DNA of 32,139 nt from Eubacterium sp. Its GTDB lineage: Bacteria > Bacillota > Clostridia > Lachnospirales > Lachnospiraceae. The first letter of the stretch is position 1; each line of letters begins with the position of its first letter. Location of the stretch: the NCBI GenBank assembly GCA_017433295.1, contig JAFRHL010000048.1:1-32139 (forward strand), in the 5' to 3' direction. The notes below the pieces were generated by a model. It was not told where the DNA came from and did not search any database. It saw nothing but the letters and a program-made list of their open reading frames with translations. Position numbers and translations under genes: made by a program. Below are positions 15,173 to 23,684 of this stretch, in pieces.

Positions 15173-16954
15173 ATGAAGAAAAGACCTCTTTTAACCAGAA
15201 TCAGATATACAACTGCTTTATTTCTTGCCGGCGTCCTGACGGTTTCTTCCCTCACGGGCTGCCTGAAGAAAAAAGAGAAAAAATCTCTGTCTGACATCAA
15301 GGTGGACACATGCATCGCCGAGACCGGAAGGCTGGAGATCAGCACGGATTATATTGCCACCCTTTCCCCCAATCTGACCGTGGATGTGGTCCCCCTGGCA
15401 GCCGGGACGGTGGAACAGATCCCTGTTAAGGTGGGAGACCGTGTCCGGGAAGGAGATCTTTTATGTCAGCTGGACGATACTTCTGCTGACCTGTCCGTTC
15501 AGTCCGCCAGGGATGCGGTCAAATCCGCCAGGGCCGGAAAGGAAGCCGCCCAAAGTCAGACAGATACCGCAAAGATTCAGGCGGATGCTAATGTAAAGAC
15601 CCTGAAAAAAACATTAAAGACCTATAAATCTTCTCTTGATACTGCTGAAAAGCAGCTGGAGAAGCTTAAAAACTCCAGAAATACCGTTAAGAAGTCCCAG
15701 GCAGCCGCCCAGAAGACCTTGGCGGCCGCAAAAAAGCGTTTTAAAACAGCCCAGCGGCTTCTGGTACAATTTGAAGCATTCCTGAACAACAATCCCGACT
15801 GTAAGACCACTGCCGGGCTTACCGCTGCCGCCACTACGGTATCCTATGTCCCGCAGACCCCTTCCCAGCCTGTGCCTGCCGCTGCTCCGGATAACCCGGC
15901 GGCGGAGAATAACGCGCAGGCCCAGGGAAATAATAACCCGGCGGCAGATAATAATGCGCAGGCCCAGGGGAATAATTACCCGGCGGCGGGCCCTGATTCT
16001 TCCGTCGACGCCGCTGCCTCCCAGGCAAAGCAGAAGCAGGCTCAGGCACTGATGTCTGCTCTGACAGAGGCCGGCCTTACGGTAGAATATCTGAGAACCA
16101 CCGGTTTAGAGGCCTTAAAGGGAGATGCGGAGGACGCCCAGACTGCTTTCACCGGTTCCGGTTCCGGCCTGAGCCAGCTGGACACCAGTATCGCCACTCT
16201 GAAAACCAATATATCCCAGCTTAAAGGGCAGATCTCCGCCACAAAGGACAGTCTGGCCACTGCGGAAAAGCTGGCCGAGGCCGCCTCTGCCGGCAGTGAG
16301 GTATATGATGCCCAGATCGAGGCCGCCAAAACAGGGGTGGAGGCTGCCCAGTACCAGAAGGATCTTTACCGGCTTACCGCACCCATCAACGGTATTGTGG
16401 ATGCCGTCAATGTAAAGGAACATGGCATGGCTTCCCAGGGATTAGCTGCCTTTACCATATCTGAAAAGGACTCCATGATCGCTGCCTTTTATGTGACGGA
16501 GGATGTAAAGAATTTTCTTAAAATCGGGGACCAGGCGGCCCTGATCAGGAAGGAGGACGACGAGCAGGCACAGGACCTGGGCCACATTATCTCCATCGGG
16601 ACAGCCGTGGATCCCCAGAAGGGCTTATTTAAAGTGGAGGCAGAGTTTGTCACCACCGGGCAGAAGGAACTGTCCTCCGGCTCCAGTGTAAAGCTCTCCA
16701 TTGTGAGCAATGCTGTATCCGGCGAGCTTCTGATCCCTTACGATTCTGTATATTATGATGACGGTCAGGCTTATGTATACAAGGTGACCGACGGCAAAGC
16801 CCTGCGGACTGATATAGAAACCGGTCTGTTCAATGAAAAATATATCACTGTCGCTTCCGGTCTTGCGGAAGGTGACTGTATCATTACTACCTGGGCTTCC
16901 GGTCTGAAGGATGGGGCCAAAGTAAAAGTCATGAGTGGGGAGGATAGCAAATGA
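15173..16954 (+). CDS. RND efflux adaptor lipoprotein (HlyD/membrane fusion protein family)
   Basis: 593 residues. A lipoprotein signal peptide ends in SLTGC (Cys30), so the mature protein is lipid-anchored outside the membrane. It contains a lipoyl/barrel half (VDVVPLAAGTVEQIPVKVGD), a long helical hairpin region (about 100-190 and 300-395, rich in Ala, Lys and Gln), the second lipoyl half (LTAPINGIVDAVNVKEHGMA) and C-terminal beta domains (LLIPYDSVYYDDGQAYVYKV). A disordered insert of Pro, Ala, Asn and Gln sits between the coil arms. It overlaps the RND gene by 4 nt. No TolC-type partner exists, as expected for a Gram-positive envelope. Substrate unknown. Confidence 0.9.
   Translation: MKKRPLLTRIRYTTALFLAGVLTVSSLTGCLKKKEKKSLSDIKVDTCIAETGRLEISTDYIATLSPNLTVDVVPLAAGTVEQIPVKVGDRVREGDLLCQLDDTSADLSVQSARDAVKSARAGKEAAQSQTDTAKIQADANVKTLKKTLKTYKSSLDTAEKQLEKLKNSRNTVKKSQAAAQKTLAAAKKRFKTAQRLLVQFEAFLNNNPDCKTTAGLTAAATTVSYVPQTPSQPVPAAAPDNPAAENNAQAQGNNNPAADNNAQAQGNNYPAAGPDSSVDAAASQAKQKQAQALMSALTEAGLTVEYLRTTGLEALKGDAEDAQTAFTGSGSGLSQLDTSIATLKTNISQLKGQISATKDSLATAEKLAEAASAGSEVYDAQIEAAKTGVEAAQYQKDLYRLTAPINGIVDAVNVKEHGMASQGLAAFTISEKDSMIAAFYVTEDVKNFLKIGDQAALIRKEDDEQAQDLGHIISIGTAVDPQKGLFKVEAEFVTTGQKELSSGSSVKLSIVSNAVSGELLIPYDSVYYDDGQAYVYKVTDGKALRTDIETGLFNEKYITVASGLAEGDCIITTWASGLKDGAKVKVMSGEDSK
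15893..15989 (+). repeat. 42-bp tandem repeat inside the adaptor gene (two units plus 13 bp)
   Basis: Units at 15893-15934 and 15935-15976 are near-identical and a partial third unit follows. Each encodes 14 residues (NPAAENNAQAQGNN, then NPAADNNAQAQGNN). This is an in-frame, hydrophilic spacer between the two arms of the adaptor's coiled coil and is a likely site of length variation by slippage. Confidence 0.9.
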
Positions 16955-19900
16955 TTCTCACAAAACTGGTCCTGAAGCGCCCTGTTTCCACGGCACTGGT
17001 GGTCCTGGGCATCCTTGTCTTCGGGGTGATCGCCCTTTTCAGCTTTGATATGGAACTGACCCCTGATATCCAGATGCCCATGATGCTGGTCAATACGGTC
17101 TATCCCGGGGCAGGTCCCGAAAGCATCGAACAGCTTGTCACAAAAAAGATCGAAGACGCCGGCAGCTCCCTGTCCGGCGTTGAACAGGTTCTTTCCTATT
17201 CTTACGATAATTATTCCATGGTGGCATTCACCTATGACTATAACATGGATATGAATGACGCCTACACAGATCTGTCTGCTGCCCTGGATATGCTTAAGCT
17301 GCCTGACGACTGCCAGGATCCTACCATCATGCAGATGGATGTCAATGTCATGAGCACCATGACCATCTCTGTGACCAACGACGGATCTTCGGATATGATG
17401 GCCTATATTGAAAATACCATGGTGCCGGCTCTGGAGGCTGTGCCGGATGTGGCCAGAGTCCAGGTCACCGGCGGACGGGAGAACTATGTCCGGATCCAGC
17501 TGGATGAGAAGAAAATGCAGCAGTACGGCCTCAACATTTCCGGTATCGGTCAGACCATCGGCATGACCCAGTATAATGTCCCTGCCGGGACCATCAGCGG
17601 GGGAAGCCAGGATATCAGTGTCAGCACCAGCTCCAAGTATCTGTCACTGGACGATGTGAGGAATACGGTCCTTACCACATCCCAGGGGTCATTCATCACA
17701 TTGGGCGACGTGGCCGACATCAGCATGGCGGCCAAGGATGCGGAAAGCATAAGCCGTTACAACGGGCAGAATAATGTGAGTGTCAGCGTCACCAAACGGC
17801 AGAGCGGGTCCACCGTCCGGGTATGCCGCAACCTCCGAAAAACCTTAAAAAGGCTGGAATCCGGAGACCCCGGCGTCCTCTTTGATATCAGCTACGATGC
17901 CGGCGGCAGCATCACCGACTCCCTGAAATCCGTGGGGGAGACCCTGATCTTCGGTGTTGTCCTTGCCATGGTTATTCTTTTTATCTTCTTCGGAGACTGG
18001 AGGGCCAGCCTGATCGTCGGCAGCTCCATGCCCCTTTCTGTATTTGCCACCCTGATCTGTATGTACCTGTTCGGATTCAACCTGAATATCATCACCACCG
18101 GAGCTCTGGTTATTGCCATAGGTATGATCGTTGATAACTCCATTGTGGTCATTGAAAGCTGCTTCCGTCTCCGGGAAACCACGGAAAACATTAAGGAAGC
18201 CGCCATACAGGGGGCCGGAACGGTCTCCATGAGTATTTTCGCTTCCACCATCACCACCTGTGTAGTATATCTTCCCCTGTCTCTGATCTCCGGTATGGCG
18301 GGACAGATGTTTTCCCAGCTGGGCATGATCATTGTCTTTGCCATGATCGCCTCTCTGATCATGGCCCTTTGTATCGTACCCCTGCTTTATGTCAAGGTAA
18401 AGCCCGCAGAAAAGACCGATAATCCCGTCAATCATTTTCTGGACAGGGTAAGAGCCCTTTATGGAAGAATGCTCCGCAGGCTTTTGTACCGCAAAAAGAC
18501 CACGATGGCGGTGAGTGTCCTCCTGCTGATCATTTCATTTTTTCTGGCTTCCACTCTGGATTTTGAGCTGATCCCCACCAATTATGACGGCAGCATCACC
18601 ATCACTTCCACCTTCCGGTCGGGAACAAAGCTTTCCGCCATGGGGGAACGGATGAAGGAACTTGAGAAAATGGTTGCCTCGGACGATCATTTTAAGAATT
18701 ACAGCCTGTCCATTTCCCAGAACACTGCCACCCTGACCGCTTATGCCAGGAAACACTGCGGCAGGACCAGTGAAGAAGCTATAAATGAATACTCTGATAA
18801 ACTCTCCGGCATGACTGATGTGGACATCTTTGTCCAGGCTTCCGGAGGCGGCAGTGAGATGATGAGCGGCTATGCCACAGACCTGGTGGATATTGTCCTG
18901 GAAAGTGATGACCTTCAGGCCCTCTCGAAGGCTTCTGACCAGGTGGAGGCCCTGATGCGTAAAACCCCAGGAGTGTTACATGTAAAGTCAGACGCATCGG
19001 CCGCCAAGTCTTCCGCCCATGTGATCATCGATCCTTTAAAAGCCGCCAATGCCGGTCTGTCACCGGCCCAGATCGCGGGAGACCTTTATCAGACTCTGAC
19101 CGGCATGACCGCCGACAGTATGGAAATAGATGGAAAGAATTATGATATTATATTGAGATATCCCAAAGGCACCTACGCAGACCAGAACCAGCTCATGGAT
19201 AAGGTCCTTACGGGCATGACCGGCAGACAGACGGTACTGTCGGATATCGCAGGCCTCAGGATGACCCAGGAACCCCAGATGATCCAGCGCAGCGACGGCA
19301 GGTACCAGCAGACTATATCGGCCACTGTAGACAGTGAGCAGAAAAGTAAGATCAATAAGACAATAGAAAAGAAAGTTAAAAAAATGAAATTCCCCAAAGG
19401 GACCGGCTTAAGCTCTTCCTACATGGATAATATGCGGTCAGAGAATCTTACCGCCATATTCCGGGCCATCCTTTCAGGAATCTTTCTGGTATTTCTTGTG
19501 ATGGCCATGCAGTTTGAATCCTCCAGGTTCTCCCTGATGGTCATGACCTGCATTCCCTTCTCCCTGATCGGCTCCTTCCTTCTGCTTTTTATAACCAGAA
19601 ACAGCCTGAACATGGTTTCCATGATGGGATTTCTGATGCTGATGGGAATCGTGGTAAATAACGGCATTCTGCTGGTGGACACCGCCAATCAGGAAAAAGA
19701 GCATATGGCACTGGCGGACGCCCTGATCCGGGCCGGCACCATCCGTCTCCGTCCTATCCTCATGACCACCCTCACCACCATCCTTGCCATGATCCCCATG
19801 GCCCTTTTCAGCGACAATAAGATGATGAGCGGTATGGCCTTCGTCATCATAGGCGGACTGGTGGCTTCTACCCTCCTCTGCCTCCTGATGATGCCCACCT

Positions 19901-19965
19901 TCTACCTGATCCTTTCGCGTAAAAGGGAGACAGGGGACGGTTCTCTGTCTCCTTCCTCCCGCTAA
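16951..19965 (+). CDS. RND-family efflux transporter permease
   Basis: 1004 residues, proton-driven exporter of the AcrB/HAE superfamily. It has the usual duplicated plan: a membrane helix near residue 12, a large outer loop (about 35-320), six helices including GALVIAIGMIVDNSIVVIES, a second outer loop (about 555-830), and six helices including MLMGIVVNNGILLVDTANQE. The acidic proton-relay aspartate lies in GMIVDNSIVVIE; the second repeat has NN in its place. The start overlaps the adaptor stop (ATGA). The final residues, RETGDGSLSP onward, are encoded by a REP-like palindrome at 19926-19952, so the native C-terminus probably ended near LSRKR. Confidence 0.93.
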   Translation: MILTKLVLKRPVSTALVVLGILVFGVIALFSFDMELTPDIQMPMMLVNTVYPGAGPESIEQLVTKKIEDAGSSLSGVEQVLSYSYDNYSMVAFTYDYNMDMNDAYTDLSAALDMLKLPDDCQDPTIMQMDVNVMSTMTISVTNDGSSDMMAYIENTMVPALEAVPDVARVQVTGGRENYVRIQLDEKKMQQYGLNISGIGQTIGMTQYNVPAGTISGGSQDISVSTSSKYLSLDDVRNTVLTTSQGSFITLGDVADISMAAKDAESISRYNGQNNVSVSVTKRQSGSTVRVCRNLRKTLKRLESGDPGVLFDISYDAGGSITDSLKSVGETLIFGVVLAMVILFIFFGDWRASLIVGSSMPLSVFATLICMYLFGFNLNIITTGALVIAIGMIVDNSIVVIESCFRLRETTENIKEAAIQGAGTVSMSIFASTITTCVVYLPLSLISGMAGQMFSQLGMIIVFAMIASLIMALCIVPLLYVKVKPAEKTDNPVNHFLDRVRALYGRMLRRLLYRKKTTMAVSVLLLIISFFLASTLDFELIPTNYDGSITITSTFRSGTKLSAMGERMKELEKMVASDDHFKNYSLSISQNTATLTAYARKHCGRTSEEAINEYSDKLSGMTDVDIFVQASGGGSEMMSGYATDLVDIVLESDDLQALSKASDQVEALMRKTPGVLHVKSDASAAKSSAHVIIDPLKAANAGLSPAQIAGDLYQTLTGMTADSMEIDGKNYDIILRYPKGTYADQNQLMDKVLTGMTGRQTVLSDIAGLRMTQEPQMIQRSDGRYQQTISATVDSEQKSKINKTIEKKVKKMKFPKGTGLSSSYMDNMRSENLTAIFRAILSGIFLVFLVMAMQFESSRFSLMVMTCIPFSLIGSFLLLFITRNSLNMVSMMGFLMLMGIVVNNGILLVDTANQEKEHMALADALIRAGTIRLRPILMTTLTTILAMIPMALFSDNKMMSGMAFVIIGGLVASTLLCLLMMPTFYLILSRKRETGDGSLSPSSR
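19926..19952 (+). repeat. REP-like palindrome, copy 3 (forward, inside the RND gene)
   Basis: The same 27-bp palindrome as at 945-971, here within the last codons of the RND transporter gene, whose stop codon follows at 19963-19965. It is 22 bp from copy 4, making a closely spaced direct pair. Confidence 0.9.
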
Positions 19966-19974
19966 TCCGAGAGG

Positions 19975-20001
19975 GGAGACAGGGGACGGTTCTCTGTCTC
20001 C
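19975..20001 (+). repeat. REP-like palindrome, copy 4 (forward)
   Basis: Same 27-bp palindrome, followed by TTTTTC on the plus strand. It lies between the convergent RND and nitroreductase-like genes and could serve as a terminator of the efflux operon. Copies 3 and 4 form a doublet, an arrangement typical of REPIN-like elements, although these two are direct rather than inverted. Confidence 0.9.
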
Positions 20002-20008
20002 TTTTTCG

Positions 20009-20872
20009 TTAATCCCAGTAATAATAGGCCACCGCATCGTACTCTTCCGGCATGCCGATGCTTTCCGCGCCCTCCGGTGCGCCCATCTGCCAGTCAATAT
20101 AGTCCTGCTGGGACGCTATGGCGTCAAAGTTCAGCATGGTGGCTCCGATATCCAGAAGAGTATCCTTAACAGAAGTCATGTCCTCTTTTTTAGCACAAAG
20201 GATGACCTGCCTGCCCTTTAAAACGTAGCGGTAGGGCTGGCGGTTTAAAAAGCTGGGGGCCAGGCTGGCAGCGTAGAAGGACTTGTCCAGAAGGGGATCC
20301 ATCTGCTGATTAACCCAGTCTACAGCCACTCCCCATTTGTCCTGATAAACCAGCTCATCCTGGGCGATCTTGGGAGCAATGTGGCCTTTCCGCTCTTTAA
20401 AGTGGACATTGGAAGGAGTCCGGATGTCCAGACGTCTCTTCGTCTTTTCCTTTACTCCATAGCCGCAGGCGATCACCACCACGGCTTCCTTTTCAGAATC
20501 GATTCCGGCAGCAGCTTTTGCGGCATCACTGTCATTGGCAGTCAGCCAGCAATGACTGATCCCCATCTCTGTCAACAGCAGGCAGAGGTCTTCCCCAATA
20601 TAACCGGCATTCTCCATATAATAGTCCGCCTTCTCAGAAAGCAGCACCAGATAGGCCGGAGCCATAAAGCTCTTACCCTGATATCCCGTTACGCCTTCCA
20701 TGCGGAGCATGGTATCGCCGGTCCGGATGGCCAGCACCACATCAATGTCAGGCAGCAGCCTGTGCAGCTTTGGGAAGCTCTCGGCAATCATATCCAGCTT
20801 CTCCTGTTCCAGGACCTTTTTCCTGAATTCACGAATGGACGTCCTCTTCTCAATCTTCTCCATATACTTCAT
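20009..20872 (-). CDS. Nitroreductase-like flavoprotein (TM1586-type)
   Basis: 287 residues with two similar halves. The first half has the nitroreductase opening IEKRTSIREFRKKVL and a middle GYIGEDLCLLLTEMGISHCW segment. The second half (about 170-270) has DPLLDKSFYAASLAPSFLNR, the S-x-x-N-R-Q-P pattern seen in this family. This resembles the putative TM nitroreductase family (TM1586), with FMN binding expected but not provable here. Cytoplasmic. The start at 20872 has AGGAG 8 nt upstream; Met4 is a possible alternative. It is the last gene of the long minus-strand cluster and is separated from the GH73 gene by a REP-like palindrome. Substrate unknown. Confidence 0.75.
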   Translation of the reverse strand: MKYMEKIEKRTSIREFRKKVLEQEKLDMIAESFPKLHRLLPDIDVVLAIRTGDTMLRMEGVTGYQGKSFMAPAYLVLLSEKADYYMENAGYIGEDLCLLLTEMGISHCWLTANDSDAAKAAAGIDSEKEAVVVIACGYGVKEKTKRRLDIRTPSNVHFKERKGHIAPKIAQDELVYQDKWGVAVDWVNQQMDPLLDKSFYAASLAPSFLNRQPYRYVLKGRQVILCAKKEDMTSVKDTLLDIGATMLNFDAIASQQDYIDWQMGAPEGAESIGMPEEYDAVAYYYWD

Positions 20873-20894
20873 TTAAGTCACTCCTCTCTGCCAG

Positions 20895-20921
20895 GGAGAC
20901 AGGGGACGGTTCTCTGTCTCC
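20895..20921 (+). repeat. REP-like palindrome, copy 5 (forward)
   Basis: Same 27-bp palindrome, in the 57-bp gap between the GH73 gene and the nitroreductase-like gene, both on the minus strand. It ends 9 bp from the GH73 stop codon. Confidence 0.9.
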
Positions 20922-20929
20922 TTCTTTCA

Positions 20930-21955
20930 TCATTTATCATAATCTGTCAGATGGTATTTCTTAATAAGCCTCTCCAGATTCTTTGTATAATCAGAAAAAG
21001 TGCAATATCCGCCTTTTTTTATGATCCTAAGCTGTGTCTTATAGTTTTTTGTTTTTGCGATACCGGCATAGCGAAGCCTGCTGCCGTTTCTGGCATGGAG
21101 GAAATATGCCGAGTGGTCCTGAATGTTCTGCATCACATTATCATATTTGCGGAAGCGGTCTGTGATGGTCACAACCCGTTTTCCGTACTGCTCTCTGGTG
21201 CGTTTGACGACCACCTTGCCCTTCCATTTGGAACCCGACCAGTTATTTCCTGAGAGATAGGCCTTCATCCCGAACAGATTATTCCCTTTCTGGGCCAGCA
21301 GGGAGCAGCCGCTGTAACTCTCATGGATAGCCTGGGCGATGGTGATGGATGCCAGAAAACCGCTCTTTTTATACTCTTTTCTGGCCAGGGGACCCAGAAA
21401 CTTTACGAACTCCTCTGTACTCATCAGCATAAAAGGCTTTGTCTGGAGGTTCTTTGTGGATGTGATCCTGGCCTTACGGGGAGTATAGATCACCCGTTTT
21501 GAAGCCGAATCATACCGGTACTTAAGCCCCAGGATATTTCCAACCCTTGCAGCCGGAATCATGGGGATCTGTTTTCCGTTTTCCTGCTTTACCAGCCGCA
21601 TGGCCGCCGGCAGAGTATATTTAATCTCTTCATTCACGATCATCTGCTTCTTTCCCAGATAGAGCTTACCATGGATATTATTGCGGTCTATTTCCAGCAG
21701 TTTTTTCTTTGCCGTATATTTTACCTCGACACCAAGGCCGGGATAAGCAGCGATATCCTTGCAGGATACCATAATGACCGTTCCCACCTTCTTTCCAGGT
21801 ATTCCTTCCGAAGCCGTCATGGCCGCCGGGGCTGATGTATTACCATCGGCTGCGGCTTCCGCCCGGACCGGCACACCCGAAACTGCCGCCCACAGTGAAA
21901 GCACCAATACCATAAAGGCACATCCCGCAATTATCCTGCTCTTCAATCTGTTCAT
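20930..21955 (-). CDS. Secreted GH73-type peptidoglycan N-acetylglucosaminidase
   Basis: 341 residues. Signal peptide at about 1-35 (ending near VPVRAEAAA). Residues about 60-155 resemble a copper amine oxidase N-terminal (wall-associated) domain: LEIDRNNIHGKLYLGKKQMI and VGNILGLKYRYDSASKRVIY. Residues about 180-341 are a GH73/FlgJ-type glucosaminidase: SITIAQAIHESYSGCSLLAQ with the catalytic glutamate in HESYSG, then NLFGMKA and FRKYDNVMQNIQDHSAYF. It would cut glycan strands during wall turnover. AGGAG precedes the ATG, and that start region lies inside the extended 3' end of the upstream metallo-beta-lactamase-fold gene (overlap 116 nt). Confidence 0.88.
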   Translation of the reverse strand: MNRLKSRIIAGCAFMVLVLSLWAAVSGVPVRAEAAADGNTSAPAAMTASEGIPGKKVGTVIMVSCKDIAAYPGLGVEVKYTAKKKLLEIDRNNIHGKLYLGKKQMIVNEEIKYTLPAAMRLVKQENGKQIPMIPAARVGNILGLKYRYDSASKRVIYTPRKARITSTKNLQTKPFMLMSTEEFVKFLGPLARKEYKKSGFLASITIAQAIHESYSGCSLLAQKGNNLFGMKAYLSGNNWSGSKWKGKVVVKRTREQYGKRVVTITDRFRKYDNVMQNIQDHSAYFLHARNGSRLRYAGIAKTKNYKTQLRIIKKGGYCTFSDYTKNLERLIKKYHLTDYDK

Positions 21956-22865
21956 GATAATTATCTCCTCTCCCTCGATCTCTTAACTCCCCTTGTATCA
22001 TGCCATCGGAGGAGACAGAGAACCGTCCCCTGTCTCCTTTTCTGGTAAGCTCGACTCTGACGCCCGCTTCCTCCAGAAGTTCAACCACTTTCTCATTCTC
22101 GGGCTCCTCTTCGGAAGAGCATATCACCGCTTCCTCCGGAATAAAACAATTAAGCAACATCTTCACAGGCTTCTTGTCCCGTCCATGATGCGGAACTTTA
22201 AGCCAGGTAAACCGGGTTCCGTCATACTGCTTTTCAACATACTCCCTCACCCTTTCCTTCTGGGCATCTCCGGTAAAGAGCAGGCTGTCCTGCGAAGCTT
22301 TAACACTGACGATCAAAGACAGGTTGTTATCCTGATTCTTTTCATAGGTTTCTGCCAATGGTGGATAAATAGCAAGGGCTGCATCCAGCAAGGCCAATTC
22401 TTCCGTTTCCCTAACAATTTCCTGCTCTGTGCGGGTCTCCTGTAAGCTCTGAAACAGTTGCCTGTATTCCTCACTGTCCTCCGCCCCACGAGTCATATAG
22501 CACTTCTTAACAGTTACCGCCTTAAGGATAGCCGGGGCTCCCCCGATGTGATCCTTATCATAATGGGTAAGGATCAGTGCGTCCAGGGTATCGATCCCCT
22601 GATCCCGGAGGATCTCAAGAAGTCTGTCCGCGTCTCCGGCTTCTCCGGCATCAATCATAACCGCCTGCCTGTCATTGTACATGATAAAGGCATCCGCGCA
22701 ATGGTCAAGTTTCGGACAAAGCAATGTAAAAGCTCCATTTCCCTTCTTTTCCACAACCACGGAGCTCTGCTTTTTCCCCTGAAAATGTAAAGCGAAAAGA
22801 AGGAGACACAACAGGGCTGCTGCCAGAACCATTGGCAGAGCCAGCTGTTTTTTGCTGTTTTTCAT
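21840..22865 (-). CDS. Membrane-anchored metallo-beta-lactamase-fold protein (ComEC-like C-terminal domain)
   Basis: 341 residues as an open frame. An N-terminal membrane segment (8-28) is followed by a metallo-beta-lactamase domain facing outside: metal site THYDKDHIGG (His101, Asp103, Asp105, His106), FTGDAQ and VPHHGRD. This matches stand-alone proteins related to the nuclease-like domain of ComEC. The 3' end is abnormal. After ELTRK the frame passes through a REP-like palindrome (GDRGRFSVSS), reaches DGMIQ where the family normally ends, then runs 116 nt into the GH73 gene. The original stop was probably lost or displaced. The AGGTGAT ribosome site is one of three tandem copies. Confidence 0.85.
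   Translation of the reverse strand: MKNSKKQLALPMVLAAALLCLLLFALHFQGKKQSSVVVEKKGNGAFTLLCPKLDHCADAFIMYNDRQAVMIDAGEAGDADRLLEILRDQGIDTLDALILTHYDKDHIGGAPAILKAVTVKKCYMTRGAEDSEEYRQLFQSLQETRTEQEIVRETEELALLDAALAIYPPLAETYEKNQDNNLSLIVSVKASQDSLLFTGDAQKERVREYVEKQYDGTRFTWLKVPHHGRDKKPVKMLLNCFIPEEAVICSSEEEPENEKVVELLEEAGVRVELTRKGDRGRFSVSSDGMIQGELRDRGRGDNYHEQIEEQDNCGMCLYGIGAFTVGGSFGCAGPGGSRSRW
22011..22037 (-). repeat. REP-like palindrome, copy 6 (inverted, inside the MBL-fold gene)
   Basis: Same 27-bp palindrome, inverted relative to copies 1, 3, 4 and 5. It is read in frame by the metallo-beta-lactamase-fold gene as GDRGRFSVS. Confidence 0.9.
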
Positions 22866-22868
22866 AAA

Positions 22869-22908
22869 ATCACCTGATTGTTATATCACCTGCTTATTAT
22901 ATCACCTG
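22869..22908 (-). repeat. Triplicated 16-bp segment carrying the ribosome-binding site
   Basis: ATCACCTG occurs at 22869-22876, 22885-22892 and 22901-22908, with a 16-bp period and mostly shared filler. On the minus strand this gives three AGGTGAT elements in a row before the ATG at 22865. The farthest copy covers the last codons of the DUF4956 gene and the nearest is the actual ribosome site. Confidence 0.85.
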
Positions 22909-23628
22909 TTTACTTCCCCGTTCCACTATGGAAGGCGCAACAATAAGAACCACATTCATATTTCCGTTTCTGCTTCGGATCAGGTCAAGAAACTTCTTCT
23001 GGTCCATTTTGTCCCTGGGAACGATTCTGTAACGGAGCTCACACATGGAGCCGAAATCTGTAGTCCGCACCATCAGCAGCTTGTAGCTTTCTGTGAATTT
23101 TTTCAATACCGGGTCAAATGCTCCCTGGAAATCAAGATTCTCCGGCACCCAGATTTTCAGGATCATACTTGCGGAATGGGTATTTCCCCAGTTGGCCCCC
23201 TCCAGGATGAAAAGCACCAGAAGCATGATCACGGCAAACAGAAGGCTGTAAGCCACATAGCCGCAGCCGCTTAAGACCCCGCAGCAAATGCTGACAAAAA
23301 GATAGGCAAGGTCCTTCGTATGAATGGGACCGCTTCGAAAACGAACCAGTACAAAGATGCCGGAAAGGCCCAGTCCCGTAGCAATATTCCGTCCCACCAT
23401 GGTGATCACAACTGCTGTGGCCGCGGGCACAATGACCAGGGCAAGGGCAAGGCCGTCTGCTGCCAGGTCCTTTCTCCGATTATGGGTGTAAAGGGCACTG
23501 AAACAAAGACCGCAGAAAAGGGAGGTAAAAATTATCAGCAAAAATCCTGTTAAAGTAACATCCAGCGCAATATCTGAGTCCAGTACCCGGCTGAAGATCG
23601 ACAGTTTCTGTGAAATAGTTAACAGCAT
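22897..23628 (-). CDS. DUF4956-family membrane protein
   Basis: 243 residues. About four membrane segments occupy residues 25-145, with the family's conserved stretch VITMVGRNIATGLGLSGIFV followed by LVRFRSGP. A soluble C-terminal domain (about 150-235) follows. DUF4956 proteins commonly occur beside VTC-type polyphosphate polymerases, as here (VTC gene 56 nt upstream on the same strand), so it is probably the membrane partner of that enzyme; the mechanism is not known to me. AAAGGAG precedes the ATG at 23628. Confidence 0.88.
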   Translation of the reverse strand: MLLTISQKLSIFSRVLDSDIALDVTLTGFLLIIFTSLFCGLCFSALYTHNRRKDLAADGLALALVIVPAATAVVITMVGRNIATGLGLSGIFVLVRFRSGPIHTKDLAYLFVSICCGVLSGCGYVAYSLLFAVIMLLVLFILEGANWGNTHSASMILKIWVPENLDFQGAFDPVLKKFTESYKLLMVRTTDFGSMCELRYRIVPRDKMDQKKFLDLIRSRNGNMNVVLIVAPSIVERGSKQVI

Positions 23629-23684
23629 AGAAAATTCTCCTTTTATTTGTTTATCTTAAAAAATGTAAAAATAGTGGTATGCTT

